A stretch of DNA of 64,000 nucleotides from Niallia sp. FSL W8-0635 (GCF_038007965.1 NZ_JBBOYD010000001.1:4618307-4682306), one strand, 5' to 3'. Shown: positions 1-8,792, counted from the first letter of the stretch. Translations and numbers: made by a program. The notes: generated by a model not told the origin, from the letters alone.

Positions 1-1099
1 TTACAGTTGCTACTAGCCCACTTGTTAGTACCGCTTTTGTCCGTGATACATTGAACTTCTCCTGAACTCCTGCAATAAAGGTCTCCACGATAGAAATAAG
101 TGATGTCATACCTGCAAAAACAAGAGAAAGGAAGAATAATACCCCAAATAGACCATTCATTCCAGGGAACTCATTGATGATACTAGGGAAGACTACAAAT
201 GCTAATCCGATCCCACTACTTACTACTTCTTCAACAGCAACACCTTGTTGGTTTGCCATAAAGCCTAGTGCAGCAAACACACCAATACCTGCCAATAATT
301 CAAATCCAGAATTTGCAAATGCAGTAATAAAAGCATTATTATTAATATCCGATTTTTTCGGTAGATAGCTAGAATAAGTGATCATAATAGCAAATCCAAT
401 CGATAAAGAGAAGAAAATTTGCCCATATGCTGCAATCCATACCTTGCCGTCAAGAATCATTTCCCAGTTTGGCTTGAAAAATGCATTTAATCCTTGCGTC
501 GCTCCCTCAAGAGTTAAAGCACGAATTACGATTACTAAAAACATAACAATAAGGATAGGAAGGAAAATCTTATTTAATCTTTCAATCCCTTTTGAAACTC
601 CACGATATAAAACAAAGAGAGCAACTGCCCATACACAAAGTACTGGAAGAACAATACCAGGAACTAGTCCACCTATTGTACCAGGTTCATCCGCTATCTT
701 TAAAACACTATTAAAAAAGAAACTTTCAGGGTCTGAACCCCATTGTGTCCCAAATGAATATATCGTAAATTTAATAGCCCATGCGACAATGACTGCATAA
801 TAAGTACAGATGACAAAAGCAATTAATAATTGCCACCAGCCAAGCCATTCTGCTTTTTTATTTAAACGGAATAATGATAGTGGTGCTGAACCACGATATT
901 TTTGACCGATTGTGAATTCTAAAATCAATATTGGAATACCAGCTGTTATAATTGCAAATAAATAAGGCAAGAAAAAAGCTCCGCCACCGTTTTCATATGC
1001 AACTGCTGGAAACCTCCAAATATTTCCTAAACCAACCGCAGACCCTACGGCTGCTAAGATAAAGCCATACCGTGATCCCCATTGTTGACGTTGTTCCAT
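1..1099 (-). CDS. Sodium-dependent symporter, NSS/SNF family (C-terminus cut by window edge)
   Basis: This gene encodes about 366 N-terminal residues of a neurotransmitter:sodium symporter, an inner-membrane carrier that couples Na+ to uptake of an amino acid or similar small solute. The start is well defined: ATG at 1099 preceded by GGAGG. The N-terminus reads MEQRQQWGSRYGFILAAVGS, followed by AVGLGNIWRFPAVAYENGGG, the family hallmark in TM1 that forms the Na+ and substrate site (compare LeuT). Many hydrophobic segments follow. The reading frame is open to base 1, so the C-terminus lies outside the window. It points towards a bidirectional hairpin shared with the parM/parR operon. The substrate cannot be told from the sequence. 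Confidence 0.93.
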   Translation of the reverse strand, partial: MEQRQQWGSRYGFILAAVGSAVGLGNIWRFPAVAYENGGGAFFLPYLFAIITAGIPILILEFTIGQKYRGSAPLSLFRLNKKAEWLGWWQLLIAFVICTYYAVIVAWAIKFTIYSFGTQWGSDPESFFFNSVLKIADEPGTIGGLVPGIVLPVLCVWAVALFVLYRGVSKGIERLNKIFLPILIVMFLVIVIRALTLEGATQGLNAFFKPNWEMILDGKVWIAAYGQIFFSLSIGFAIMITYSSYLPKKSDINNNAFITAFANSGFELLAGIGVFAALGFMANQQGVAVEEVVSSGIGLAFVVFPSIINEFPGMNGLFGVLFFLSLVFAGMTSLISIVETFIAGVQEKFNVSRTKAVLTSGLVATV

Positions 1100-1281
1100 A
1101 AGATGACCTCCGATTAATCACTGTTTTAAAAAGATTCAGATAATTTTTCACATTCTATTAATATATCATTATTTTTTGAAATGTCAAACTATTTATTGGG
1201 TTTTTTGTCGATTTTTGTTTTTAGTTTTTATAGATTACATTTCTTCTATGTTTTTTATGAAACATTCTTTTTTCTCCTAGC

Positions 1282-1323
1282 AAAAAAGGAAGAAGCGAGG
1301 TTGTCCTCCTTCTTCCTTTTTCC
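1282..1323. terminator. Rho-independent terminator after parR
   Basis: The inverted repeat AAAAGGAAGAAG / CTTCTTCCTTTT has a short loop and A/T runs on both sides. It lies directly downstream of the parR-like gene and just upstream of the symporter gene. Confidence 0.75.
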
Positions 1324-1331
1324 TATTTGTA

Positions 1332-1949
1332 CTACTTATTCATTGAATGAAGAAAGTCTCCTAACAAACTATCTAGATCATTTTCTATGTCGTCTTCTTT
1401 TTCATCCTCTTCTACCGCTATTGATTGATTATGTGTTGCTTTCTCCCAATCAAAATTATCTAAATCATCCATGTTATCTATCTCTTCGACAACAGCTGTT
1501 TCCTCAATTGCATGCAAGTAGTCATCCGCTTGAGAAGCTACGTTAATGGAAACCTGTTCGCTTGTGCTTTCCTCTTGCAAATACAAGGCCTCATTTATAT
1601 CTAAAGAGTTGCTATTTAAGGATGCAAGTAAAGCTGTTGAACGAACGGGATCCTTTAAAAGTTGGTATATAATTGCACCTAGTAAAGCCTCAGAATGCTC
1701 GTGCTTTAACCAATTCCGCTGTGATTTACTCAATTTATGGGGAAGAGGGATCGTGATCGTTTCCCGTTCCTTCGAAAAGGATTGACCAACCCCTTGTAGC
1801 ACAAACTCAGCAATTTTGCTCGAAAAATTCCTTCTTTCGACTTCCTTAAGCTTTTGTAAATGGTTTAAAAGATGATCAGGAGTATCAGAAGGGACCCGAA
1901 ATGAAATAGCTTGTCCTCTCTTAATTCCATTTGAACTAGAGCTTTTCAT
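1332..1949 (-). CDS. ParR-like centromere-binding adaptor
   Basis: A 205-aa protein. The N-terminus (residues ~13-55: AISFRVPSDT, then DHLLNHLQKLK and NFSSKIAEFVLQGV) fits a ribbon-helix-helix DNA-binding fold: one beta strand followed by two helices. The C-terminal half is very acidic and looks disordered (EEDEKEDDIENDLDSLLGDF), ending in an amphipathic helix. In ParR/AlfB-type adaptors such a tail contacts the end of the actin-like filament. It follows the parM-like gene by 12 bp, and its ribosome-binding site (AGGGTGAT) overlaps the parM stop region, so the two are almost certainly co-transcribed. I infer ParR from this architecture and context. Direct sequence similarity to named ParR proteins is low and was not tested. 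Confidence 0.72.
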   Translation of the reverse strand: MKSSSSNGIKRGQAISFRVPSDTPDHLLNHLQKLKEVERRNFSSKIAEFVLQGVGQSFSKERETITIPLPHKLSKSQRNWLKHEHSEALLGAIIYQLLKDPVRSTALLASLNSNSLDINEALYLQEESTSEQVSINVASQADDYLHAIEETAVVEEIDNMDDLDNFDWEKATHNQSIAVEEDEKEDDIENDLDSLLGDFLHSMNK

Positions 1950-1961
1950 ATCATCACCCTA

Positions 1962-3131
1962 TTAATTTTTCACAGGTTCTTGTTGTGGTTTAGGCTTCTC
2001 CGACTTTCTTACAAAATCGGTAATGAGCTTATAATAAGCATTTGCCATCATCCAAATACTCTCTTTCTCATCTTCAAAGAATTCAATGTTATAGCCATCT
2101 AAATTATTATTTAATGTTTTAATGTACTCTTTTAATACATTTGCTCCTCCACCAACAAAATAACAAATTTCTGTCTGGGAATTCTTCTGCCATACATTAC
2201 GCAATAATCGATATTGCTTTTTCGCTAGTTCAAGTAAGATACGATCAGTAATATCATGAACACTTGTCCGACTTCCTTTAACCATGATGTGGTTCCTGTC
2301 ATTTTTTCTCGTAATAATTTCCACCACATCTCGACGACTGTCTAATTCAATACCGTGTTTGGATCTAATTTCTTCCCTTATTGACTCTAATGATTCCGAT
2401 ACGCCAAGATTAAACCCTTGCGCCTTATCGTCGTCAACATTTCGATTCTTAATAACAGCGATATCTGTAGATAAACCACCTATATCCTGAATAATAATCC
2501 GTTTATCTATTAAATCTTTATTAATAATTTTTAAATGATTATCCATTACAAGATTGATGTATGCTGCAAATCCTTCAGGATAAATCTTTACTTCATTAAA
2601 TTTAATATTTACTTTCAATCCTTGATATTTAGGTGTGACAAGAAATTCCACTTGATGGACAGAACCAACTAACTTGGAGCGGTATCCAGCGTCCTTCCCT
2701 TCCTTTACTTCACGAAGAGGAAGACCTGTTCCAAGCGTATAATTTGCATCAATCACATTTTTCATCCTTGGAAAAGAATTCGCATTTTTCTCATTAACAG
2801 CATCTAATGCCAATGTGGCAAAAAGCATAACCAATGTTTGGTCTTCTTCCGATTTAGCACTTCCTGGATCTAATTCCGTTGCACTGCTACTCTTTGTTGC
2901 CAAATGCCCTACACGATAGATAGCATTATTTTCTTTTAACGCAGGTGAATGAACCTTAATATGTATTCCTTCTAGAGGATTTTTATTATCCAATTCTTCT
3001 ATCCCTATTACAGGACGATCTTCCGTATCTCTTGCCATAATATTAGGAATATTCAATTCGTACTCTAATTCCCCAAAGATTGCCTTAATGGAATCATTAC
3101 CAACATCAACAGCCGCAATTCTAGAGCCCAT
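1962..3131 (-). CDS. parM: ParM/StbA-type actin-like segregation ATPase
   Basis: An actin-fold nucleotide-binding protein that polymerises to push apart DNA molecules bound through ParR at parC. The visible actin motifs are phosphate-1 AAVDVGNDSIKAIFG near the N-terminus, phosphate-2 IQDIGGLSTDIAVI in the middle, and the adenosine motif CYFVGGGANVL near the C-terminus. I prefer the ATG at 3131 (MGSRIAAVDVGND, 389 aa), which has AAAAGGA upstream. An ATG at 3152 would add seven residues but has no ribosome-binding site. The length matches Gram-positive plasmid ParM/Alp7A proteins. It heads an operon with the ParR-like gene, behind a phased repeat array at 3254-3419 that should be its centromere and operator. 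Such genes are normally carried on plasmids. Confidence 0.88.
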   Translation of the reverse strand: MGSRIAAVDVGNDSIKAIFGELEYELNIPNIMARDTEDRPVIGIEELDNKNPLEGIHIKVHSPALKENNAIYRVGHLATKSSSATELDPGSAKSEEDQTLVMLFATLALDAVNEKNANSFPRMKNVIDANYTLGTGLPLREVKEGKDAGYRSKLVGSVHQVEFLVTPKYQGLKVNIKFNEVKIYPEGFAAYINLVMDNHLKIINKDLIDKRIIIQDIGGLSTDIAVIKNRNVDDDKAQGFNLGVSESLESIREEIRSKHGIELDSRRDVVEIITRKNDRNHIMVKGSRTSVHDITDRILLELAKKQYRLLRNVWQKNSQTEICYFVGGGANVLKEYIKTLNNNLDGYNIEFFEDEKESIWMMANAYYKLITDFVRKSEKPKPQQEPVKN

Positions 3132-3253
3132 CTTCTCATCATTCCTTTTCATTTAATTTAATAAAAGCTTAACCAGTGAATCTCTTATTTCTAATTAAAG
3201 GCTATAGGAGATTACTAGATTAATCAATACGCTTTACCCAAAAAACATGCAAC

Positions 3254-3419
3254 TGTAAACATCTCGTAAACTATGCATATTTGTCTACATTTTTGTAATC
3301 TTTGAATACAAATGTGTATACATCGCGTATTTTCAGAGTATATACACGTTCGTTTACAAGTAAACATATTTGTATACGTAATGTTTACTTTTTGTATACT
3401 TGTAAATATTTTTGTTTAC
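3254..3419. repeat. Candidate parC centromere: phased TGTWWAC array
   Basis: About 14 copies of a 7-bp box, consensus TGTWWAC and its complement. They include TGTAAAC 3254, CGTAAAC 3265, TGTCTAC 3282, TGTAATC 3294, GAATAC 3304, TGTATAC 3315, CGTATTT 3326, GTATATAC 3338, CGTTTAC 3351, AGTAAAC 3359, TGTATAC 3371, TGTTTAC 3382, TGTATAC 3393, TGTAAAT 3401 and TGTTTAC 3413. Many starts are 11 bp apart, about one helical turn, so a RHH protein could bind along one face. The array ends about 120 bp upstream of the parM-like start, where ParR-type adaptors bind both to segregate DNA and to repress the operon. Confidence 0.72.
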
Positions 3420-3429
3420 AAGTATTTTT

Positions 3430-3668
3430 TTAGAATATCTCCACTGCTTCATCAAGATGAAAATGGAAGTGCTTAGCAATTCTTATTTCCATAGATTCGA
3501 TAGAAAAAGATTTAATAGACTTTTATTTATTGAAGTAGTATCCCTGTTCAAGATCCGAGATGAGAGTGGGTTGTATAGGCTGCCACCCTAAGAGTTCCCT
3601 TGTCTGCGCGCTTGACCGAGGGATATCGAGACCAGCAAGGGTATAGGTTGCTCTCTTTCGGAACTACA
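3430..3668. other. Intergenic debris with a GC-rich insert
   Basis: I recognise no intact gene here. Bases ~3545-3650 are distinctly richer in G+C than the surrounding DNA (for example GTGGGTTGTATAGGCTGCC and TCTGCGCGCTTGACCGAGGG). They abut the MerR-like remnant at 3669. A worn insertion-sequence end is possible but not shown. Confidence 0.35.
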
Positions 3669-3863
3669 GGATGTAGATACAAATACTCGTACTAATGAAC
3701 AAGTAATGGAATGGATTTTCCAAAAGATACAGGAGATTGAACGTAAGAAAGAAGAATACGATCAAATGCTAAATACTCTCCACTTCATGTTGGAATACAG
3801 GGTAGCATTGAAGAATGACCCAATAAAGGCTCAATCTATGTTAAAGGGACAACATTCTGATTA
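3669..3863 (+). pseudogene. C-terminal remnant of a MerR-type regulator
   Basis: The open frame reads DVDTNTRTNEQVMEWIFQKI and continues with IQEIERKKEEYDQMLNTLHFMLEYRVALKNDP before the stop TAA at 3861. It is a charged, coiled helix of the kind that forms the dimerisation arm of MerR-family regulators. There is no DNA-binding domain and no start codon with a ribosome-binding site upstream; the 5' part is replaced by unrelated GC-rich sequence. I therefore read it as a truncated gene. The family assignment rests on pattern recognition of the arm only. Confidence 0.5.
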
Positions 3864-3957
3864 AGTCAGGCTTTCGTTTGACTTTGATTTTTTTACAAAG
3901 TTAAATTGCAATTTTATTAACGTTTTTCTCCTTAAAAAATTTATGCCTTCTTTTAAC

Positions 3958-3994
3958 ATAAAAAATCCGAACGAGTGGATATTTCATCGTTCGG
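3958..3994 (-). terminator. Terminator of the phosphonate operon
   Basis: Arms CCGAACGA and TCGTTCGG (3967-3994) form a hairpin. On the minus strand it is followed by a T run. It lies just past the stop of the phosphonoacetate-hydrolase-like gene. Confidence 0.8.
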
Positions 3995-4008
3995 GTAATA
4001 GTTTTATA

Positions 4009-5139
4009 CTATTTAACAAGATTCATCTTTAAATCTTCCAGCATAAATCTAATAACATCAAAATTGCGTTCATATTCCTGTTCATCTCGTCTCGCATTCA
4101 CTGCGATTAACGGTATATCTTGCTCAAACTTAGAGCCGTGTGTTCGAACTGTAACTACCAGCTCTTCATCCTCTAGTTCTCCAAACGCTACTTCTTTTGT
4201 TCCAAAAACAACGAAGTCACCTATCCGACTATCTGGTAAACTTAATTGCTCAACTGCCTCGTCACGTGTATAAATACTTTCAATAAATGAATAAGACTTA
4301 AGATGCTGATAAATAGATTCCTTTTCATTTTGATTTTTTGCATAAACGTAAACGGCGCAACCTTCTTGGTAGATGTGGTTTTCGAGATAACGATCTTTTA
4401 ATGGCAACATACAAACTGTATCAAATGATGAATGGTCCATTTTTTTCTGTAAATCGATCAATAATGATTTTGTGGTCATTCCATGATCAGCTGTTATGTA
4501 GATTTCTCGGTCTGGATCTAACTCATAGATTTTCCCGATCCAATAATCAATGCTTTCCATCTGCTTTTTAGCAATTTCATGATCAGGGTTGTAGTTATGC
4601 ATCGTATAATCATTTGTCGTACAATAAATAAAATCAGGGTTATCCTTCCGAATTAAATTGTAACATGCTTCCATAATCCATTCATTAGCTTCTGGTGTTG
4701 CAACATATGGTGGCATTTCCATATCCAAATGTTTAACCAGATTTTCCTCAGGATGCTCAGCACTCAGTCCGAAGCTCACATTATCACCAAACACCTGTAA
4801 CACTTTCCCCTTTACCACAAGCAAAGCAGTACTTTTCCCTTCCTTTGCATAGGCATCCAAAATCGTTTCTTTATCTAAAAAGCCTTTCCCTTCAATAAAA
4901 CCTTGCTCCTCTGTCTCAGGATTGTAATAATAATTCCCTGTTACCTGATGTTCAATTGGTAATGAACCAGTCAGGATTGTTGCATGATTAACATTTGTAA
5001 CGGATGGAAGAGCCGATTTTACATTTTTAAAGAAACCTTGATTAGCCAATTGGCCTATATTATTTGTTACCCCTTGTTGCAGATACTCGTGTGCACATCC
5101 ATCTATTACGATAACAATTGCTTTTTTTGACATTTTCAT
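4009..5139 (-). CDS. phnA: Phosphonoacetate-hydrolase-like enzyme (alkaline phosphatase superfamily)
   Basis: A 376-aa cytoplasmic metalloenzyme (no signal peptide). The alkaline phosphatase fold is marked by VIVIDGCAHEYL (first metal Asp, D13), SALPSVTNVNH with the candidate Thr nucleophile T48, TNDYTMHNYNPDH (Asp/His metal ligands), YITADHGM (Asp-His pair) and VTVRTHGS (last His). This ligand order is that of the zinc-dependent phosphonoacetate hydrolase PhnA, which cleaves the C-P bond to acetate and phosphate. It is the last gene of an operon with phosphonate transport genes, and a LysR gene is divergent, as reported for PhnA loci in Pseudomonas. The start may instead be the ATG at 5133. 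A phosphodiesterase or another organophosphonate hydrolase is the alternative. Confidence 0.75.
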   Translation of the reverse strand: MKMSKKAIVIVIDGCAHEYLQQGVTNNIGQLANQGFFKNVKSALPSVTNVNHATILTGSLPIEHQVTGNYYYNPETEEQGFIEGKGFLDKETILDAYAKEGKSTALLVVKGKVLQVFGDNVSFGLSAEHPEENLVKHLDMEMPPYVATPEANEWIMEACYNLIRKDNPDFIYCTTNDYTMHNYNPDHEIAKKQMESIDYWIGKIYELDPDREIYITADHGMTTKSLLIDLQKKMDHSSFDTVCMLPLKDRYLENHIYQEGCAVYVYAKNQNEKESIYQHLKSYSFIESIYTRDEAVEQLSLPDSRIGDFVVFGTKEVAFGELEDEELVVTVRTHGSKFEQDIPLIAVNARRDEQEYERNFDVIRFMLEDLKMNLVK

Positions 5140-5164
5140 TCTCTCCTCATTTTCTAGAATTCTA

Positions 5165-5962
5165 TTAAATAATTTTTTGTCTTAATTTCCCAGAAATAAA
5201 ATCTGTAACTGTTACCATCAAAATAATGACTAAAATAATCATAAAGGCCTCATTGTATCTGAATAATCTCATTGCTGTATTTAGCTCAAAACCAAGCCCA
5301 CCTGCACCAACTAAGCCAAGAACGGTTGCATGACGAACATTTGATTCCAGTCTATACAGCGTATAAGTAATTGTTTCTGGCAAGATTTGTGGGATAATGG
5401 ACCAACGCAATACAGTTAGTAATTTGACACCAGTGCTTTCAATCGCTTCTCTTGGACCAGCATCAATATTTTCAATCGCTTCTGCATAAAGCTTTCCAAG
5501 CTCTCCGCATGAATAAACAGCGAGTGCCAAAACACCTGGAAAGGAACCTAACCCTACTGCTGCAACAAAAATTAATGCCCAAATTAAATCTGGTATAGAA
5601 CGCAGCGTATTTAAGATCAAGCGGCATACATAATACACAATTGGATTTGATCCAAATAAGTTTTTTGCGGCTCCCATAGCAAGGAGGGTACTGAAAAATA
5701 CAGAAATTAATGTACCCCAGAGAGCAACTTCGAGCGTAACTATCATCGGGCGAAATAAGCCTGTAAGCATGGAGACATCTGGTGGTAGCATGTTTCCTAA
5801 TAAATGTAATAGGGAAGGAATTCCTTCAATAAATGCTCCTATACTTATCCCTAAATCATTGGCAGTCCATAGTAAGACAATAATCGATATAAAAGTGATT
5901 CCAATCATTTTAGGGAGTTTTGGATTAAATGATGGATTTTTCATTTGTAGCACTTTTCTCAT
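5165..5962 (-). CDS. phnE: Phosphonate ABC transporter permease
   Basis: An integral-membrane permease with about six hydrophobic segments (GITFISIIVLLWTANDLGIS first). The coupling-loop region contains EAIESTGVKLLTVLRWSIIP and the typical VLGLVGAGGLGFELNTAM near the C-terminus. This is the PhnE subtype of binding-protein-dependent permeases. I place the start at ATG 5962 (MRKVLQMKNPSF, 265 aa) because GGAG sits 7 nt upstream. A longer frame from 5992 would overlap phnC by 68 bp and lacks a better ribosome-binding site. The chosen start still overlaps the phnC end by 38 bp, indicating translational coupling. Confidence 0.9.
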   Translation of the reverse strand: MRKVLQMKNPSFNPKLPKMIGITFISIIVLLWTANDLGISIGAFIEGIPSLLHLLGNMLPPDVSMLTGLFRPMIVTLEVALWGTLISVFFSTLLAMGAAKNLFGSNPIVYYVCRLILNTLRSIPDLIWALIFVAAVGLGSFPGVLALAVYSCGELGKLYAEAIENIDAGPREAIESTGVKLLTVLRWSIIPQILPETITYTLYRLESNVRHATVLGLVGAGGLGFELNTAMRLFRYNEAFMIILVIILMVTVTDFISGKLRQKII

Positions 5963-6749
5963 ACCTTTTCTCCAATCCATCGAGATTGTCATAAATTTTC
6001 TTTAAATCCAAATCTGTTATTTTTGCTTCGATTTTATCGACCACTATTTTCCCATTGGCAAAACCAATGATTCGCTTCCCGAATTCACGGGACAAATTGA
6101 TTTGATGTAAACTTACGACGATAGTAATATTCTCTGTTTCATTAATTTCTTTCAAAATCCCCATGATTTCGGCAGCTGTTATTGGATCTAAACTTGCTAC
6201 CGGCTCATCTGCTAAAATTATTTCTGGCTTCTGAGCTAACGCCCGGGCAATCCCCACTCTCTGCTTTTGACCACCACTCAATTGATCAGCACGTTTATGC
6301 GCAAAATCCGCTAAACCTACCTTTTCCAGTTGATCCATTGCAAACTGCTTTTCTTTTTCAGTAAAAATGCCTAGTAGTCCTCTTCCAAATGGAATTTTAT
6401 ATAACATGCCACATAAAACATTTTCAAGAACGCTCAATCTATTCACTAAATTGTAATGCTGAAAAACCATAGCAATTTTATTTCGTATTTTCCTTAATTC
6501 TCTTGCTCTATAAATCAACTTTTCACCCTCAATGTAAATTTCACCTTGCTGAGGACAGATAAAACCATTCATCGTTCTTAAAAAGGTAGATTTACCTGCC
6601 CCGCTTCGACCTAAAATCGTGCAAAACTCACCTTTATCTACATGAAAATTAACTTGATTTAAAACTGGCTTCCTATTTTCTTTATAAGCATGTGTTATGT
6701 TTTTCACCTGAATTGCAGGGATTTGATTGTTCATGCTATGTATCTCCAT
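5925..6749 (-). CDS. phnC: Phosphonate ABC transporter ATP-binding protein
   Basis: A 274-aa ABC ATPase that energises phosphonate import through PhnE. Visible motifs are Walker A GRSGAGKST (~residues 48-56), signature LSGGQKQRVGIARAL and Walker B EIILADEPVASLDP, with the switch His in TIVVSLHQI. The Q-loop reads IAMVFQHYNLV. The ASLDP motif and VSLHQINLSREFGKR match PhnC rather than general amino-acid transporters. The gene sits between phnD and phnE and overlaps phnE. Confidence 0.92.
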   Translation of the reverse strand: MEIHSMNNQIPAIQVKNITHAYKENRKPVLNQVNFHVDKGEFCTILGRSGAGKSTFLRTMNGFICPQQGEIYIEGEKLIYRARELRKIRNKIAMVFQHYNLVNRLSVLENVLCGMLYKIPFGRGLLGIFTEKEKQFAMDQLEKVGLADFAHKRADQLSGGQKQRVGIARALAQKPEIILADEPVASLDPITAAEIMGILKEINETENITIVVSLHQINLSREFGKRIIGFANGKIVVDKIEAKITDLDLKKIYDNLDGLEKRYEKSATNEKSII

Positions 6750-6792
6750 CCTTCATTTCGTTATTAAGAGCGTCAAAATAGTCTCTAGATAG

Positions 6793-7689
6793 TTATTCAA
6801 ACGATGGTTCCACTCCTGCTTCTTTAAATGCTTCTCGAACAATATCATAATCACTATCGCTAACTTTCTTAAACGCACCGTATCCTGTGCCGGCTAATGC
6901 CTTTGTAATACCTTCTTTGTCATTAATTGCCTCAAGTAGCTTTTTCTTTACCTCTTCTGAAAGATCCGTGCGATAAGCCATTAAATCATTAGGAATTTCC
7001 ATCGATTTTGCTATCACGCGTATATCCTCCTCTTTGACTAGACCTGACTCATAAAAACCTTCTAATAAACGACTTGATACAGTGGCACCATCCAAAGTGC
7101 CATTTGCGACTGAAAGTGCACTTGCATCATGACTTCCTGAATAGGTTACATTCGCAAAATCCTTTTTGGGATTTAGTCCTTCTTGAATAAGCTGATAGTT
7201 TCCAAAAATATTTCCCGATGTTGAAGCTGGATCTGTGAAGGCAAAGTTTTTCCCTTTAAGGTCCTCTACTGTTTGAATATCAGATTTGCTGTTTACGATT
7301 ACCCAGCTTTGATAAGGGGAGGCTCCTTCTTCCTGTGTTGCTTGTGCAAATGCTTCAATATCCGCTTCCGTGATTTCTTTAGCTAATAAATACTCAGTCG
7401 GCCCAAACCAGGTGACGTCCAATTTCCCAGAATTTATCGCTTCTACAACAGCTGTGTAATCGGCCCCTACAAATAATTCAAATTTGTATCCTGTTTTCTC
7501 CTCCATATGTTCTTTAAAAGCTTCATATTGCCTTAGGATTTCTGCTGAATCTTCCTGTGGTGATAACCCCATTCTTATCGTAACTTGGGAATTCTCATCT
7601 AACTTTGCTTCTGTTTTAGAAGAGCAGCCTGCCAAGATAATCAACATTAAAATGGATAGCATAACAAACCACGAATGGACTCGTTTCAT
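6793..7689 (-). CDS. phnD: Phosphonate-binding lipoprotein
   Basis: A 298-aa substrate-binding lipoprotein: the signal FVMLSILMLIILAGCSS ends in a lipobox (LAGC), so it should be tethered outside the membrane. The mature part shows PhnD-family features: IRMGLSPQEDSAEILRQYEAF near the N-terminus, DVTWFGPTEYLLAKE, and AFTDPASTSGNIF with the STSG loop that binds the phosphonate group. It is the first gene of the operon, as usual for the most abundant component. The exact ligand is unknown; the linked hydrolase makes phosphonoacetate a natural candidate. Confidence 0.92.
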   Translation of the reverse strand: MKRVHSWFVMLSILMLIILAGCSSKTEAKLDENSQVTIRMGLSPQEDSAEILRQYEAFKEHMEEKTGYKFELFVGADYTAVVEAINSGKLDVTWFGPTEYLLAKEITEADIEAFAQATQEEGASPYQSWVIVNSKSDIQTVEDLKGKNFAFTDPASTSGNIFGNYQLIQEGLNPKKDFANVTYSGSHDASALSVANGTLDGATVSSRLLEGFYESGLVKEEDIRVIAKSMEIPNDLMAYRTDLSEEVKKKLLEAINDKEGITKALAGTGYGAFKKVSDSDYDIVREAFKEAGVEPSFE

Positions 7690-7904
7690 CTTTTTTTCAC
7701 CTCGATTATTTAATTTCTTTCTAACTAGTCCAAGTATAAAATTTCAATATTCGCGGTTAATTAAATCAGTGTAAATATGGAGTAAAAGGGTTTGTTTTTT
7801 TTAATAACTCATATAGAATTTATTAATAAGCAAATAGAAGATTAAGAATTAACAAAAAATAAGTTAAGTTATTAACAAACTACTATTTATAAGGGGAATA
7901 TATT
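7690..7904. promoter_or_regulatory. Divergent control region of the phosphonate operon and LysR gene
   Basis: A 215-bp AT-rich region between head-to-head genes. It contains imperfect ATAA/TTAT dyads, for example ATAAGTTAAGTTAT at about 7859-7872, which resemble LysR T-N11-A boxes. No defined -35/-10 pair was assigned. Confidence 0.45.
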
Positions 7905-8792
7905 GTGGATTTTAAACAATTAGAAACTTTTCAAAAGGTCATCGAAAAAGGGAGCTACTCGGACGCAGCAAAAGCACTTTTTGTGAGCCAACCAACCATT
8001 AGCACACGCTTACAGGCTCTTCAAGATGAACTTGATGTACAGCTTTTAGTCAATAATGGAAGAAAAGTAGAATTAACCTTCTCTGGTTCAGTCTTTCTAG
8101 ACTATGTAAATGAAATTATGCAACTTAAGGATGATGCTTTAAAAACAATAAGTAAAACAAAAGGATTATCCTTTAATAACCTGCATATTAGTACAACATC
8201 AATCGGTACATATATCATTCCACATATCTCTACTGCTTTTCAAAAGTCGCACCCAGGGGTTCGTCTTTCTCTATCATTTAGTAATGCAACTTCTGCAATT
8301 AAGCAGCTTTTTGAAAAAAATACGGATATCGTCGTATCACCAGCAACTTTAAAAAACAACAAACTCATTTCCACTGTCGTTGGCCATGACTCGCTCGTTC
8401 TCGTTGCAAGTACCAATCACCCATTAGCTAAAAGTAATGATAGTATCGATATTAAAGAGCTAAAAAGACACCAATTTATAATCCGTGAAGAAGGATCTGA
8501 CACGAGAAAACACTTTCAAACATGGTGTGAAACAAATAACTTCCACCCAATAGATCTCATAGAAATGGATCAATCGGAAGCTATAAAAATAGCTGTTTCA
8601 AATAATTTAGGCCTAGCACTTATGTCTAAATTCATTATTGAAAATGATTCCAAATCTGATCACTTTAAAATATTGAACGTAAAAGGATTACCAATCCATC
8701 GTCCAATTCAAGTGTTTATGCTCGCAGACCAAGAAAAAAATCAGTTAAGACAATCATTTATCCGGTTTTTGAGGGAACGGTTAGGTGGCTAA
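7905..8792 (+). CDS. LysR-family regulator, likely of the phosphonate operon
   Basis: A 295-aa LysR-type activator. It starts with GTG at 7905 behind AAGGGGA. The N-terminal winged helix reads MDFKQLETFQKVIEKGSYSD, then AAKALFVSQPTISTRLQALQ. The rest is a periplasmic-binding-protein-like effector domain (IGTYIIPHISTAFQKSHPGVRLSL). It is transcribed away from phnD, the classic arrangement in which a LysR protein controls the divergent operon. A phosphonate or its breakdown product as co-inducer is inference from position. Confidence 0.85.
   Translation: MDFKQLETFQKVIEKGSYSDAAKALFVSQPTISTRLQALQDELDVQLLVNNGRKVELTFSGSVFLDYVNEIMQLKDDALKTISKTKGLSFNNLHISTTSIGTYIIPHISTAFQKSHPGVRLSLSFSNATSAIKQLFEKNTDIVVSPATLKNNKLISTVVGHDSLVLVASTNHPLAKSNDSIDIKELKRHQFIIREEGSDTRKHFQTWCETNNFHPIDLIEMDQSEAIKIAVSNNLGLALMSKFIIENDSKSDHFKILNVKGLPIHRPIQVFMLADQEKNQLRQSFIRFLRERLGG

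Noticed and set aside
174..800. Two plus-strand open frames (174-368 and 378-800) near the window start
   Set aside because: They lie antisense to the clear NSS symporter gene and have no ribosome-binding sites or recognisable domains.
1181..1546. A 121-residue plus-strand frame overlapping the parR end
   Set aside because: Composition is a mix of T-rich spacer and antisense of parR; no ribosome-binding site.
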